Shown piece after piece: positions 51,667-59,901 of a stretch of 64,000 nt of DNA. The DNA lies in NCBI GenBank assembly GCA_937898685.1, contig CALEJT010000010.1:1-64000 (forward strand), in the 5' to 3' direction. This DNA is from an uncultured Gammaproteobacteria bacterium. GTDB lineage: Bacteria; Pseudomonadota; Gammaproteobacteria; Pseudomonadales; Pseudohongiellaceae. The notes under the pieces were generated by a model. That model saw nothing but the letters and a program-made list of their open reading frames with translations. It had not been told where the DNA came from and ran no database searches. Made by a program: the position numbers and the translations under genes. Numbering within the stretch: the stretch's first letter is position 1; each line of letters begins with the position of its first letter.

Positions 51667-53058
51667 ATGCCCCACACGAATATCGAGCATTCTTCGCGTC
51701 CGCGCGTGCTGCTGGTGGACGACGATCAGGATCTCCTGCATCTCATCAGCCTGCGCCTTCAAGCCAACCGTTACGAAGTCGAAGCGGTGGACTCCGCCGA
51801 AAAGGCCCTGGCGCGCCTGGCCGTGCGTCGCCCGCACGTGGTGGTCACCGACCTCAAGATGGAAGGCATGGATGGCATGGCGCTGTTCGACGCGATCCAG
51901 CAGCGCTATCTGCATCTGCCCGTCGTGATCCTCACTGCGCACGGCACCATCGCCGACGCCGTGGCGGCGACCAGCCAGGGCGTGGCCGGCTTCCTCGAAA
52001 AACCCTTCGAACCGAAGACACTGCTCGATACCTTGGACAAGGCGCTGGCGCACAGCATGGGTGCCGTGCCGTTGCAGGAAGAAGACGGGGCAGAGGAATG
52101 GCGCCGACAGATCATCAGTACCAGCGCCGTGATGGAACTGATGCTGCAACAGGCCAAGGCCGCCGCGCGCGCCGATGCCAGCATCCTGATCCAAAGCGAA
52201 ACCGGCACCGGTAAGGAAGTGTTGGCGAACGCCATCCACAAGGCGAGCCCACGTCGCGACAAACCCTTCGTCGCCTTCAACTGCGCCGCCTTGCCCGAAG
52301 CACTTTTGGAATCTGAACTGTTCGGTCACGTTGCCGGTGCCTTCACCGGTGCGACGCGCGCCCACCCCGGTCTGTTCCAGGCCGCCGATGGCGGCACGGT
52401 ATTTCTCGATGAAATCGGTGACATGCCGATTTCCGCGCAGGCAAAACTCTTGCGCGTGCTCGAACAACGCGAAGTGCGACCGGTGGGCGCCACCATGCCG
52501 ATTCCGGTCGACATCCGCATCATCGCGGCGACGCACCAGGACCTTGCGGAGAAAGTGGAGCAGGGGAGTTTCCGTCAGGACTTGTTCTATCGCTTGAACG
52601 TGTTGACGCTGGAATTACCGCCACTGCGTCAACGTCGCGAAGACATCCTGCCGCTCGCCGAACACTTCAGCCGCGCCTTCGCGGCGCGCAATGGTCGTCA
52701 GCCGGTACGCTTCTCGCCCGAGGCGGCGGAGTTGCTCGTCAGCGCGCCCTGGCCCGGCAACGTGCGACAGCTCTGCAACGTGGTCGAGCAGTGCAGCGTG
52801 CTCAGCAGCACACCGCTCGTCACCCGCGCCTTGGTGGAACGCGCGCTGCGCTATCGTCCTGAGCGTCTGCTGAGCCTGAACCTGGCCCGCGAGCGCTTCG
52901 AACACGACTATCTCGTGCGCATGCTCAACCTCACCCAGGGCAACATCTCCCTGGCCGCCCGTCTGGCGGAGCGCAACCGCACCGAGTTCTACAACCTGCT
53001 CAAGCGTCACGGACTCGATCCGGCGCGATTCCGACCCGACAGTGACACCGCGGACTGA
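51667..53058 (+). CDS. glrR: Sigma-54 response regulator GlrR/QseF
   Basis: A 463-residue enhancer-binding activator. Receiver with phospho-Asp in VVVTDLKMEGMDG near 57; AAA+ domain with Walker A SETGTGKE, the sigma-54 contact GAFTGATR, Walker B FLDEIGDM and the Arg finger region; C-terminal Fis-type HTH, MLNLTQGNISLAARLAERNRTEFYNLLKRHG. In Escherichia coli GlrR activates the sRNA genes glmY and, in related species, glmZ from sigma-54 promoters through TGTC-N10-GACA sites. Exactly such sites occur here, immediately downstream of the gene. Confidence 0.93.
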   Translation: MPHTNIEHSSRPRVLLVDDDQDLLHLISLRLQANRYEVEAVDSAEKALARLAVRRPHVVVTDLKMEGMDGMALFDAIQQRYLHLPVVILTAHGTIADAVAATSQGVAGFLEKPFEPKTLLDTLDKALAHSMGAVPLQEEDGAEEWRRQIISTSAVMELMLQQAKAAARADASILIQSETGTGKEVLANAIHKASPRRDKPFVAFNCAALPEALLESELFGHVAGAFTGATRAHPGLFQAADGGTVFLDEIGDMPISAQAKLLRVLEQREVRPVGATMPIPVDIRIIAATHQDLAEKVEQGSFRQDLFYRLNVLTLELPPLRQRREDILPLAEHFSRAFAARNGRQPVRFSPEAAELLVSAPWPGNVRQLCNVVEQCSVLSSTPLVTRALVERALRYRPERLLSLNLARERFEHDYLVRMLNLTQGNISLAARLAERNRTEFYNLLKRHGLDPARFRPDSDTAD

Positions 53059-53111
53059 GAAGCCCGTCACATCACTCGCTCCCTGCGAGCGTCCACTCAC
53101 CCAAAGGGGCC

Positions 53112-53154
53112 CCCGACAGGGGTATTCGAAACCACTGTCGGGAAAACCCGACAG
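53112..53154. promoter_or_regulatory. GlrR operator cluster (upstream activating sites)
   Basis: TGTC-N10-GACA, the GlrR consensus, is perfect at 53136-53153, with extended arms CTGTCGGG and CCCGACAG. A further CCCGACAG stands at 53112-53119. The cluster starts 54 bp after glrR and its centre is about 163 bp before the predicted RNA start. The outer two arms could also form an 8 bp hairpin ending the glrR message. Confidence 0.7.
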
Positions 53155-53197
53155 GTAACTTCAATAAAAACAAACACTTGTTAAAACAGGGCTAAGT

Positions 53198-53216
53198 CTG
53201 TCGGGTATAGCAGACG
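53198..53216. promoter_or_regulatory. Second GlrR site
   Basis: CTGTCGGG followed by the partner GACG gives TGTC-N10-GACG at 53199-53216, one mismatch from consensus. Centre about 100 bp before the RNA start. Confidence 0.6.
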
Positions 53217-53249
53217 CTCGCGATGGTCCTCAGAAGTCAAAAAAATACT

Positions 53250-53262
53250 TAAGTAGTTGATT
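53250..53262. promoter_or_regulatory. IHF site between enhancer and promoter
   Basis: TAAGTAGTTGATT fits the reversed IHF consensus YAA-N4-YTGATW at every fixed position, within an A/T-rich stretch. A bend here would bring bound GlrR to the polymerase, as at enterobacterial glmY. Confidence 0.6.
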
Positions 53263-53281
53263 CTAAATAATAAAATAAAGT

Positions 53282-53297
53282 TGGCACTACCCTTGCT
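53282..53297 (+). promoter_or_regulatory. Sigma-54 promoter of the predicted RNA
   Basis: TGGCACTACCCTTGCT matches -24/-12 elements with correct spacing (TGGCAC, 5 nt, TTGCT). Predicted start near 53308. The next plus-strand gene is 3.8 kb away, so this promoter does not serve a protein gene. Confidence 0.8.
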
Positions 53298-53307
53298 GTA
53301 TTACCAG

Positions 53308-53850
53308 CGACAGAGCGTTGTTACGGTCCTGCAGGAAGCCGAGAGCCAAGAAGTTCCTGAAGGATCGGGTCGACCTTCTTCCTGCGGAAGGCCGGCCAGA
53401 TGTTTCAGGAACCCTTGGCGACCAGGATGGTCACGCCTCGGCGTCTCCCCCCCACGGTGGCGGTAAGCGGGGCTCGTCAGCCGCCACAGGAGACGCCGAG
53501 GCTATCTCGCCAATCGGTCCGGAGGTCGGATTCACAAGATCCTGCTGAAGGACGTCAAGGCGGAAGCCTTGGGGTGGGACCGCAACGATGTTCTATGTTT
53601 TACGCGCTGGGAATGGCCCAGCGCCTCACGGATGTGGCCCTTGTCGGCTCTGCCGACAAGTTCTGCCAACGGAAGGCAGACTGAATCAGGAATCCGCGGG
53701 GAGGGACCCCCGGCAACCGAATCCCGCAACGGTCCTTGCGCACGGTTCAGGGCCCTAAGGTTTCGGGGCGGCAGGGTCCGATGCGTACCCGGGAAAGCTG
53801 CGCATCGGCCCTTGCCGGTCTGACATTCCCTCCCTTTCTTCTTTTCCCTC
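53308..53850 (+). ncRNA. Predicted structured regulatory RNA under GlrR/sigma-54 control
   Basis: About 540 nt without a credible protein gene. It follows a GlrR-IHF-sigma-54 promoter and ends before a convergent gene. Perfect stems are at 53435-53447/53490-53502 (13 bp, with an inner 7 bp stem), 53604-53611/53617-53624 (8 bp), 53640-53648/53652-53660 (9 bp) and 53770-53785/53801-53816 (15 of 16 pairs, one G-U). The last is followed by T-rich sequence to about 53850, perhaps the terminator. I count 17 GGA triplets, several in hairpin loops: GACC-AGGAT-GGTC at 53420, CAAGGC-GGAA-GCCTTG at 53556, and TCTGCC-AACGGAA-GGCAGA at 53662. That suggests a CsrA/RsmA-binding RNA; a GlmY/Z analogue is the alternative. 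It is not tmRNA, RNase P or 6S by any motif I can see. Confidence 0.72.
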
Positions 53851-53854
53851 CCCC

Positions 53855-56848
53855 TCAGAACCGCATGTTCATACCCAGCACGTAACTGCGTCCGACGGCC
53901 AGCGTCTGATGCATCGCATTCGCACCGCCCGGCAGGCCACGTCCCACGGCTGCAGGATTGGGCGGCGGATCCTCACCGAAGAGATTGGTGACGTTGATGA
54001 AGGCCTCCCACGAGGCACCGCTATCGAGTTCGCCCGTGTAACCGAGCCGCATGTTCACCCAGCGCACGGCATCGAGATAGTTGTCGTCGACATCCACACC
54101 CTCCACCCAGTTCACGTTGAACTTCGATTTGTCGATGAAGCGATGCGAGAAGAACAGACTCCAGGGGCCCAGCGCATAATTCAGCGTCGCCGTCGTGGTC
54201 CACTCCGGCGTCTGTCCCGAGCCGGCGAAATCGGTCTTGCGTCCGCCCGAAGGGGTATTGGAGTTCTCGGCGAGATAGCTGGCGAGCAGACGCAAGGTCA
54301 GTGTCTCGGCCTGATTCGCGAAGAAATCGACCTCGGTGCGATAGGAGGCTTCCAGATCCACGCCGCGGGCTGCGGCGGCATCGATGTTGGTGAAGAAGTC
54401 CTCGACGCGAGTGATCTGGTTGGTCACGGGATCACGATCGATCTGCGCGCACAGTTCCTGGTTGCCGGCAAAGCAGTCGTCGATCACACGTTGGAAACCG
54501 ATCGAGCCGATGGCGCCGGTGAGGTCGATGTCGTAGTAGTCCGCCGACAGATCCAGACCCGGCAGCCAGCCGGGCTGATAGACGAAGCCGATGACGTAGG
54601 TGTCGGCTTCTTCCGGCTCGACGTTGGGATTGCCGCCGGAAGCCGTGGAGATGTTGAAGGGGTGGCCATCGAACAGCGGATCGTTGACGGTGGCACCACC
54701 TCCGGCCTTGTCGAAGCGCTCGGCGAAGGTTGCCTCGCGCACGTCGCGCGAATAGGTCGTGCGCAGGCGCAGCGATTCCGTCACCTGGAAATCGAGACCG
54801 ACCTTCCACGTGAGCACACCGCCAGCGAGGGAGTAATCGGAGTGCCGCGCCGCCAGACTCAGGTCGATGCTCTGCACGTCGTTGTCATAGAGCGGCACCA
54901 GGGTTTCACCGAAGACCTCCCACACGTCGAACTGACCACCGAAAGTGGTGAGGTTGGAAAAGGCATGCAGGTTCGGAGCACCACCGGTGTAGCCGGCGGG
55001 GATACCTTGAATGCCGAGTTCGGGGCGATTGAGTGGCGGTCCGAGCTCATCGACTTCGCGTGGATAAGCAGTTTGATCGAGATCTTCCTTGCGCCAGGTG
55101 GCACCGAGCGAGAAACCGATGGGCCCCACGCTGCGGTCGGCGAACAGTTCTCCACTCAGCACGGCTTCGGCGAAGTCCTGAATCACATAGGATTCCGCCC
55201 ACTTGTCGCTCACCACATAGTCACGCGCTTCCTGCGACACGTTGCCCCAACCGAAGATGTTGAGCGGCACGCAGTCTTCGATGGTGTCGTCGAGTCCCAC
55301 TGGCGCGGTGATCGGTTCTGGACCGGTCGGTGAGGGTACGAGCACGTCCTTCACCGATTCGGCGAGTTGTTCGCGCGTGGGATTGAACAGCTTCACGCGG
55401 CATACGATTTCACCCGTGTCGGGATGACGCACCGCATCCTGCGCGAGGAACCAGCGGTCGATGCGCAACAGATTGTCGAGCAGCATGTGCTTGTGACTCT
55501 TGCCACGCTGGTAGTAGGCGTTGAGGTTCCAGCCGTTCTGCAGACGATGATCCATGCCGATCAGGAACATGTGCTGGCTCACTTCGGTGCCGTCGGTGTG
55601 ATCGTCCTGGAAATTGTTGCGGCCGGGCAGGGCGCCGCCCTTTTCCATGCGGAAGGAGTCGAGACCCTGATCGATCATGGCCTGACGGATGTGGTCGGGC
55701 AAAAAGGCGTTGTCGACGAAGATGGTGCCGGCCCAGATGCCCATCATCGACGGACCGAGACCACCGTTGATCTTGTGATTGTACGCTGCGTTCTTGCCGC
55801 CGATGGCCTGGAAACTGAGTGTGGTGGCCTCGCTCAGTTCGTAGTCGATGTTGAGGAATATGTTCTGACGTTCGACTTCGGACTGCAGGTTCTCGCGCTG
55901 TCCCAAGTGCGCGATTTCATATTCCGGCCCACCGGAAGTCGCGCCGCCGCCGGTGATGGCACCGGGCACGAACAGGCGCGTCTGAGTGCCGTCCTCGATG
56001 AAGGTGTGATTGTTGTAGCTGAAGCCCGGCTGATTAATCTTGCCACCGGGAGTGAAATTGGCCGAGTGCACCTGCGGCAAGGTCAGTCGTTGCGGATTGG
56101 TGCCGGGCGGATCGCTCGCACGCCACGCCGGGTTGTTCACCCAGCCCCACCGTTCGAACCAATCGCGGCCATCGAGTCCGGCGTAGTGACCGCGGATGTC
56201 GTTGTTGTGAAAGCCTTCGAGTGAGGCGATCACATGCATGCGCTCGCCGAGGTCGAAACCACCAGCGATGGAGACTTCCCAGTTCTCTCCGTCGTGATAC
56301 TCGGTCTCGCCGCCCTGCACGTTGATCTGCAAGCCCTCGTAGTCGGTGTTGACGACGAAGTTCGCCACACCGGCGAGCGCATCGGCACCGTAGGCCGCGG
56401 ATGCACCACCGGTCACGACGTCGACACGGCTGATCATCGAGTCGGGAAAGAGGTTCACGTCCACCGAGCTTTGCCGATCGGAAGGCGCCACGCGACGACC
56501 ATTGAGCAGCACCAACGTGCGCTGCGTGCCCATGCCGCGAATGTTGAGAAAGGCCTGACCGGCCGATCCAAGAAAGGTGCCACGGTTCTGCGCGGTGGCA
56601 TTGTTGAGGAACTGCGGAACCTGTTGCAGACCCTGCGACAGGTTGCCTGGCGCGATGAAACTCAGCTCTTCGCTGCTCACTGCCGTGACGGGCACCGGCG
56701 AGGTGATGCCGGGCCGTTGAATGCGCGAGCCAGTCACCTGCACTTCTTCGATGTTGTCCTGTGCCTGGGCGCTCGCCCCCACGAGTGCCAGACAGGATAG
56801 TCCTACTCCGATGGATAGTTTGTGATGACGCGTCGTGAATCCATGCAT
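53855..56848 (-). CDS. TonB-dependent outer-membrane receptor
   Basis: A 997-residue receptor. ATG 56848 opens a signal peptide (IGVGLSCLALVGASAQA-Q). The plug domain starts IEEVQVTGSRIQRPGITSPVPVTAVSSEEL, with GTQRTLVLLNGRRVAPSD and VDVVTGGASAAYGADALAGVANFV; the barrel follows and ends SYVLGMNMRF with the C-terminal Phe. The type is common in bacteria that take up oligosaccharides, peptides or other large substrates. Substrate unknown. It converges with the predicted RNA and lies 256 bp from a divergent sigma factor gene, but there is no anti-sigma partner of FecAR type. Confidence 0.92.
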   Translation of the reverse strand: MHGFTTRHHKLSIGVGLSCLALVGASAQAQDNIEEVQVTGSRIQRPGITSPVPVTAVSSEELSFIAPGNLSQGLQQVPQFLNNATAQNRGTFLGSAGQAFLNIRGMGTQRTLVLLNGRRVAPSDRQSSVDVNLFPDSMISRVDVVTGGASAAYGADALAGVANFVVNTDYEGLQINVQGGETEYHDGENWEVSIAGGFDLGERMHVIASLEGFHNNDIRGHYAGLDGRDWFERWGWVNNPAWRASDPPGTNPQRLTLPQVHSANFTPGGKINQPGFSYNNHTFIEDGTQTRLFVPGAITGGGATSGGPEYEIAHLGQRENLQSEVERQNIFLNIDYELSEATTLSFQAIGGKNAAYNHKINGGLGPSMMGIWAGTIFVDNAFLPDHIRQAMIDQGLDSFRMEKGGALPGRNNFQDDHTDGTEVSQHMFLIGMDHRLQNGWNLNAYYQRGKSHKHMLLDNLLRIDRWFLAQDAVRHPDTGEIVCRVKLFNPTREQLAESVKDVLVPSPTGPEPITAPVGLDDTIEDCVPLNIFGWGNVSQEARDYVVSDKWAESYVIQDFAEAVLSGELFADRSVGPIGFSLGATWRKEDLDQTAYPREVDELGPPLNRPELGIQGIPAGYTGGAPNLHAFSNLTTFGGQFDVWEVFGETLVPLYDNDVQSIDLSLAARHSDYSLAGGVLTWKVGLDFQVTESLRLRTTYSRDVREATFAERFDKAGGGATVNDPLFDGHPFNISTASGGNPNVEPEEADTYVIGFVYQPGWLPGLDLSADYYDIDLTGAIGSIGFQRVIDDCFAGNQELCAQIDRDPVTNQITRVEDFFTNIDAAAARGVDLEASYRTEVDFFANQAETLTLRLLASYLAENSNTPSGGRKTDFAGSGQTPEWTTTATLNYALGPWSLFFSHRFIDKSKFNVNWVEGVDVDDNYLDAVRWVNMRLGYTGELDSGASWEAFINVTNLFGEDPPPNPAAVGRGLPGGANAMHQTLAVGRSYVLGMNMRF

Positions 56849-57104
56849 GACGATTCCCCTCTGAATGTTGTTGTTGCTTGGACTACTTGGACGTGAACGC
56901 GGCGCCGAGAGGCGCGAGACGCTCGGAATGAAGACGGCGGGATTGTTAAAGAACGCGAGGTCGAGATGGCCGGATGTTCGCACCGCTCATGCAAGCTGTA
57001 AACGAAATGTAAGCGCTTCTGCTCTGCGCAAATCAGCGTCGGCGATTTGAGTCGCACGGCGCTCTGTGCTGCAATTCGCGCACTCATCGTCGTAGAGGTA
57101 TCCG

Positions 57105-58358
57105 GTGCACAACGAGATCGACTCGCTCTATCGCAACGACTTCCGCCGCTTGTTCGCGACAGTGGTGCGGCTGGTGGGTGATTTCGATCTGGCGGAAGAT
57201 TCCCTGCACGAAGCCTTCGAAGCGGCGTTGCAGCGTTGGCCGAACGAAGGCATGCCCGACAATCCACGTGCGTGGTTGGTATCCACGGCGCGCTTCAAGG
57301 CCATCGATCGTCTGCGCCGTAGTCAACGTATCGATCTCGGTGCCGATGAATTCATCGAGCAGGTCGAGGATGAACTCGCGTATGCGCCCGACCTTCAATA
57401 CGAGCGCGACCAGGAGATCGCCGACGATCGTCTGCGACTGATCTTCACTTGTTGTCACCCGGCGCTGGCACGTGAGGTACAGGTGGCGCTCACCTTGCGT
57501 GAAGTCTGTGGTCTCACCACCGAGGACATTGCCAGTGCCTTTCTGTTGCAACCGGCGACGCTGGCGCAGCGCCTCGTGCGCGGCAAGGCGAAGATCCGTG
57601 CGGCGGGCATTCCGTTCGAAGTGCCGGATGCGGCGCATCTGCCGGAGCGTCTCGATGCCGTGTTGGCGGTGGTGTACCTCGTGTTCAACGAGGGCTATCA
57701 CGCCTCCAGCGGTGCCACGCTCACACGTACCGATCTCGCCGAAGAAGCGATACGTCTGGCGCGACTTCTGCTGGAGTTGTTGCCGGATCCCGAAGTGAAG
57801 GGCCTCTTGGCCCTGATGCTGTTGCATGAATCACGACGTGCCACGCGCACCGATGCCAATGGCGAGCTCGTGCTGCTGGAACATCAGGATCGTTCGCGCT
57901 GGGATCCGGCGTTGATCGCCGAAGGCAAGGCCTTGCTGGAAGATGCACTCTCTGCCCACGAAGTCGGTAGCTACACCTTGCAAGCGGCGATTGCCGCCGC
58001 GCATGCCGAAGCCCCTTCGCACGAAGCCACCGATTGGCGCCGCATCGTGGCGCTCTACCAACTCTTGCTGCGTGCCAACCCGTCGCCGGTAGTCGAACTC
58101 AACCGTGCCATAGCCGTCGCGATGTGTGAGGGACCGCAGGCCGGTCTCACCTTGGTGAACGATCTACTCGATCGTGGTGAGCTGCAGCACTACCACATGG
58201 CGCATGCCGCGCAGGCGGACCTGCATCGACGCCTCGGCAACATCGAAGCTGCCAAGGCCGCCTACCTGCGTGCGCTGGCCCTGGTGCGTCAGGAACCGCA
58301 GCAGCGTTTCCTGATGATGCGGCTGGCGGCGCTGGAAAAGCATGCGAAGACGACCTGA
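57105..58358 (+). CDS. ECF42-type RNA polymerase sigma factor
   Basis: A 417-residue sigma factor. Region 2 (FRRLFATVVRLVGDFDLAEDSLHEAFEAALQRWP) and region 4 (LTLREVCGLTTEDIASAFLLQPATLAQRLVRGKAKIR) are followed by a 240-residue helical TPR-like extension (DUF6596). That size and extension define the ECF42 group, which lacks anti-sigma factors and occurs with DGPF/YciI genes. Two such genes lie 2.7 and 3.2 kb downstream, and the second has a matching promoter. Start is GTG 57105. Confidence 0.9.
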   Translation: MHNEIDSLYRNDFRRLFATVVRLVGDFDLAEDSLHEAFEAALQRWPNEGMPDNPRAWLVSTARFKAIDRLRRSQRIDLGADEFIEQVEDELAYAPDLQYERDQEIADDRLRLIFTCCHPALAREVQVALTLREVCGLTTEDIASAFLLQPATLAQRLVRGKAKIRAAGIPFEVPDAAHLPERLDAVLAVVYLVFNEGYHASSGATLTRTDLAEEAIRLARLLLELLPDPEVKGLLALMLLHESRRATRTDANGELVLLEHQDRSRWDPALIAEGKALLEDALSAHEVGSYTLQAAIAAAHAEAPSHEATDWRRIVALYQLLLRANPSPVVELNRAIAVAMCEGPQAGLTLVNDLLDRGELQHYHMAHAAQADLHRRLGNIEAAKAAYLRALALVRQEPQQRFLMMRLAALEKHAKTT

Positions 58359-58476
58359 GCCGCGCAAAGCTGGCAATGGGGTGGAACTTGTGCATGGCAT
58401 CGGAGTCAACCCTTCGAGAATGAAAAGTCCTGCTGGCGTTGCGGGCCGACTCCCGCTGTCGTCTGTGGAGTAAACG

Positions 58477-59901
58477 ATGGACAAACGACAAGCCGCTCCC
58501 TGGATTGCCGCCAACAAGTTTGGTCTGGGGCTGCGCCCCAACGAGCGTGCGGCGATCGCCTCCGATCCGCGTGGCTGGCTCAAGGCACAGTTGAGCCAGG
58601 TCGCCGTCATGCCACCGGCGCTCCTGCCGTTCGCCGATAGTCCAGCGTTGCTGCTCGAAGGGCGCGAGTTGCAGTTGCGTTTGAGCGAGCTCGGCAAACG
58701 GGCATTGGAACCCGGAGTCAAAGAACAGCAGGCACAGATCAGAAAGACCATCGCCGAGCGCCAGGAAGAGCAGCAGAAGGCGCGTCTGCTGGCCGCCATC
58801 GACAGCGAGGCTCCGTTCGCCGAACGCCTCGTACGCTTCTGGTCGAATCATTTCACGGTGGTGGCTGGCGGTGGCGGCACGAAAGATCTGCTTCGCCACA
58901 TTGCCGTTCCCTATGAGAACGAGGCCATCCGATCCAATCTCGACCGCAGCTTTGCCGAGTTGCTGCTCGCGGTGGAACAGCATCCGGCAATGTTGATCTA
59001 TCTCGACAATCATTCATCCGTAGGCCCCAACTCGAAAACGGGTATTGCCCAGAAGAAGGGGCTCAACGAAAACCTCGCGCGCGAGCTGCTCGAATTGCAC
59101 ACCTTGGGTGTCGATGGGGGTTATGGCCAGGAAGACGTCACTGCATTGGCGCGCATTCTCACTGGTTGGGGAGTGGATCTGCGCACGGGGCTCACACCCG
59201 ACAAATACGGTAGTACGTTGCCAGGTACCTATCGTTTCGCTCTCGTTCACCACGAACCCGGCGAGCACACCGTGTTGGGCAGAACCTACGCCGTGCCGGG
59301 TGAACAACGCGGTGAAGAAGCATTACGTGATCTCGCACACCATCCTTCGACGGCGCGCCACATCGCGCGCAAGTTGGTGAGGCACTTCGTGGCCGATGAT
59401 CCGCCGCCCGAAGCGGTGGAAAAAATCGAACGCGTCTTCCTCGAAACCGGTGGCTGGCTACCGGCAGTGCATGGTGCGCTGATCGAATTGGAACAAGCGT
59501 GGGATCCGCAGTATCGCAAGCTCAAGAGTCCGGAGGATCTCGTCATCTCCGTTGCGCGTGGCTGCATGTTGCCGGGCCGGTCGGAGCAACCGCAGTTGGT
59601 ACTGCGTTCGTTGAATCAGGCGCTGAAGACTTTCGGACAAACACCTTTCAACGCGGGCTCACCCGCGGGTTGGGCCGATACCGCTGCGGCGTGGGGCAAT
59701 CCGGATGCCATCCTCAAACGCATCCAATGGTTCACCGCCTTGACCAAGCTGATTCCTGCCGGTCTCGATCCTCTGCAATTGGCGCAAGAGCTGTTGCCAC
59801 CGCACGACGCGCTGCTCACCGAACTGAAACGAGCGGAGTCGGAGCAGCAGGGCCTGGTGCTGCTCTTCGGCAGTCCCAGCTTTCAATGGAGGGGCGTATG
59901 A
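58477..59901 (+). CDS. DUF1800 family protein
   Basis: A 474-residue DUF1800 protein: AANKFGLGLRPNE near the start, VRFWSNHFTVVAGGG, and the hallmark GLNENLARELLELHTLGVDGGYGQEDVTALARILTGW, then a late LKSPEDLVISVARG. There is no signal peptide. The family always goes with DUF1501, here overlapping by ATGA, so the pair should act together; export through the Tat signal of DUF1501 is possible. Function unproven. Confidence 0.9.
   Translation: MDKRQAAPWIAANKFGLGLRPNERAAIASDPRGWLKAQLSQVAVMPPALLPFADSPALLLEGRELQLRLSELGKRALEPGVKEQQAQIRKTIAERQEEQQKARLLAAIDSEAPFAERLVRFWSNHFTVVAGGGGTKDLLRHIAVPYENEAIRSNLDRSFAELLLAVEQHPAMLIYLDNHSSVGPNSKTGIAQKKGLNENLARELLELHTLGVDGGYGQEDVTALARILTGWGVDLRTGLTPDKYGSTLPGTYRFALVHHEPGEHTVLGRTYAVPGEQRGEEALRDLAHHPSTARHIARKLVRHFVADDPPPEAVEKIERVFLETGGWLPAVHGALIELEQAWDPQYRKLKSPEDLVISVARGCMLPGRSEQPQLVLRSLNQALKTFGQTPFNAGSPAGWADTAAAWGNPDAILKRIQWFTALTKLIPAGLDPLQLAQELLPPHDALLTELKRAESEQQGLVLLFGSPSFQWRGV

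Noticed and set aside
53162..53190. AAnAAnAA-like CrcZ motifs
   Set aside because: The A-rich stretch is upstream of the sigma-54 start, so it would not be in the RNA; no such motifs are within it.
53318..53823. Short open frames of 65-94 codons within the predicted RNA
   Set aside because: They overlap one another in several frames, lack ribosome sites and have Arg/Pro-rich shadow-like translations; base pairing explains the region better.
53308..53850. tmRNA, RNase P RNA, 6S RNA or group II intron
   Set aside because: No tmRNA tag frame or tRNA-like ends, no RNase P core motifs, and no intron domain V-like ending were seen.
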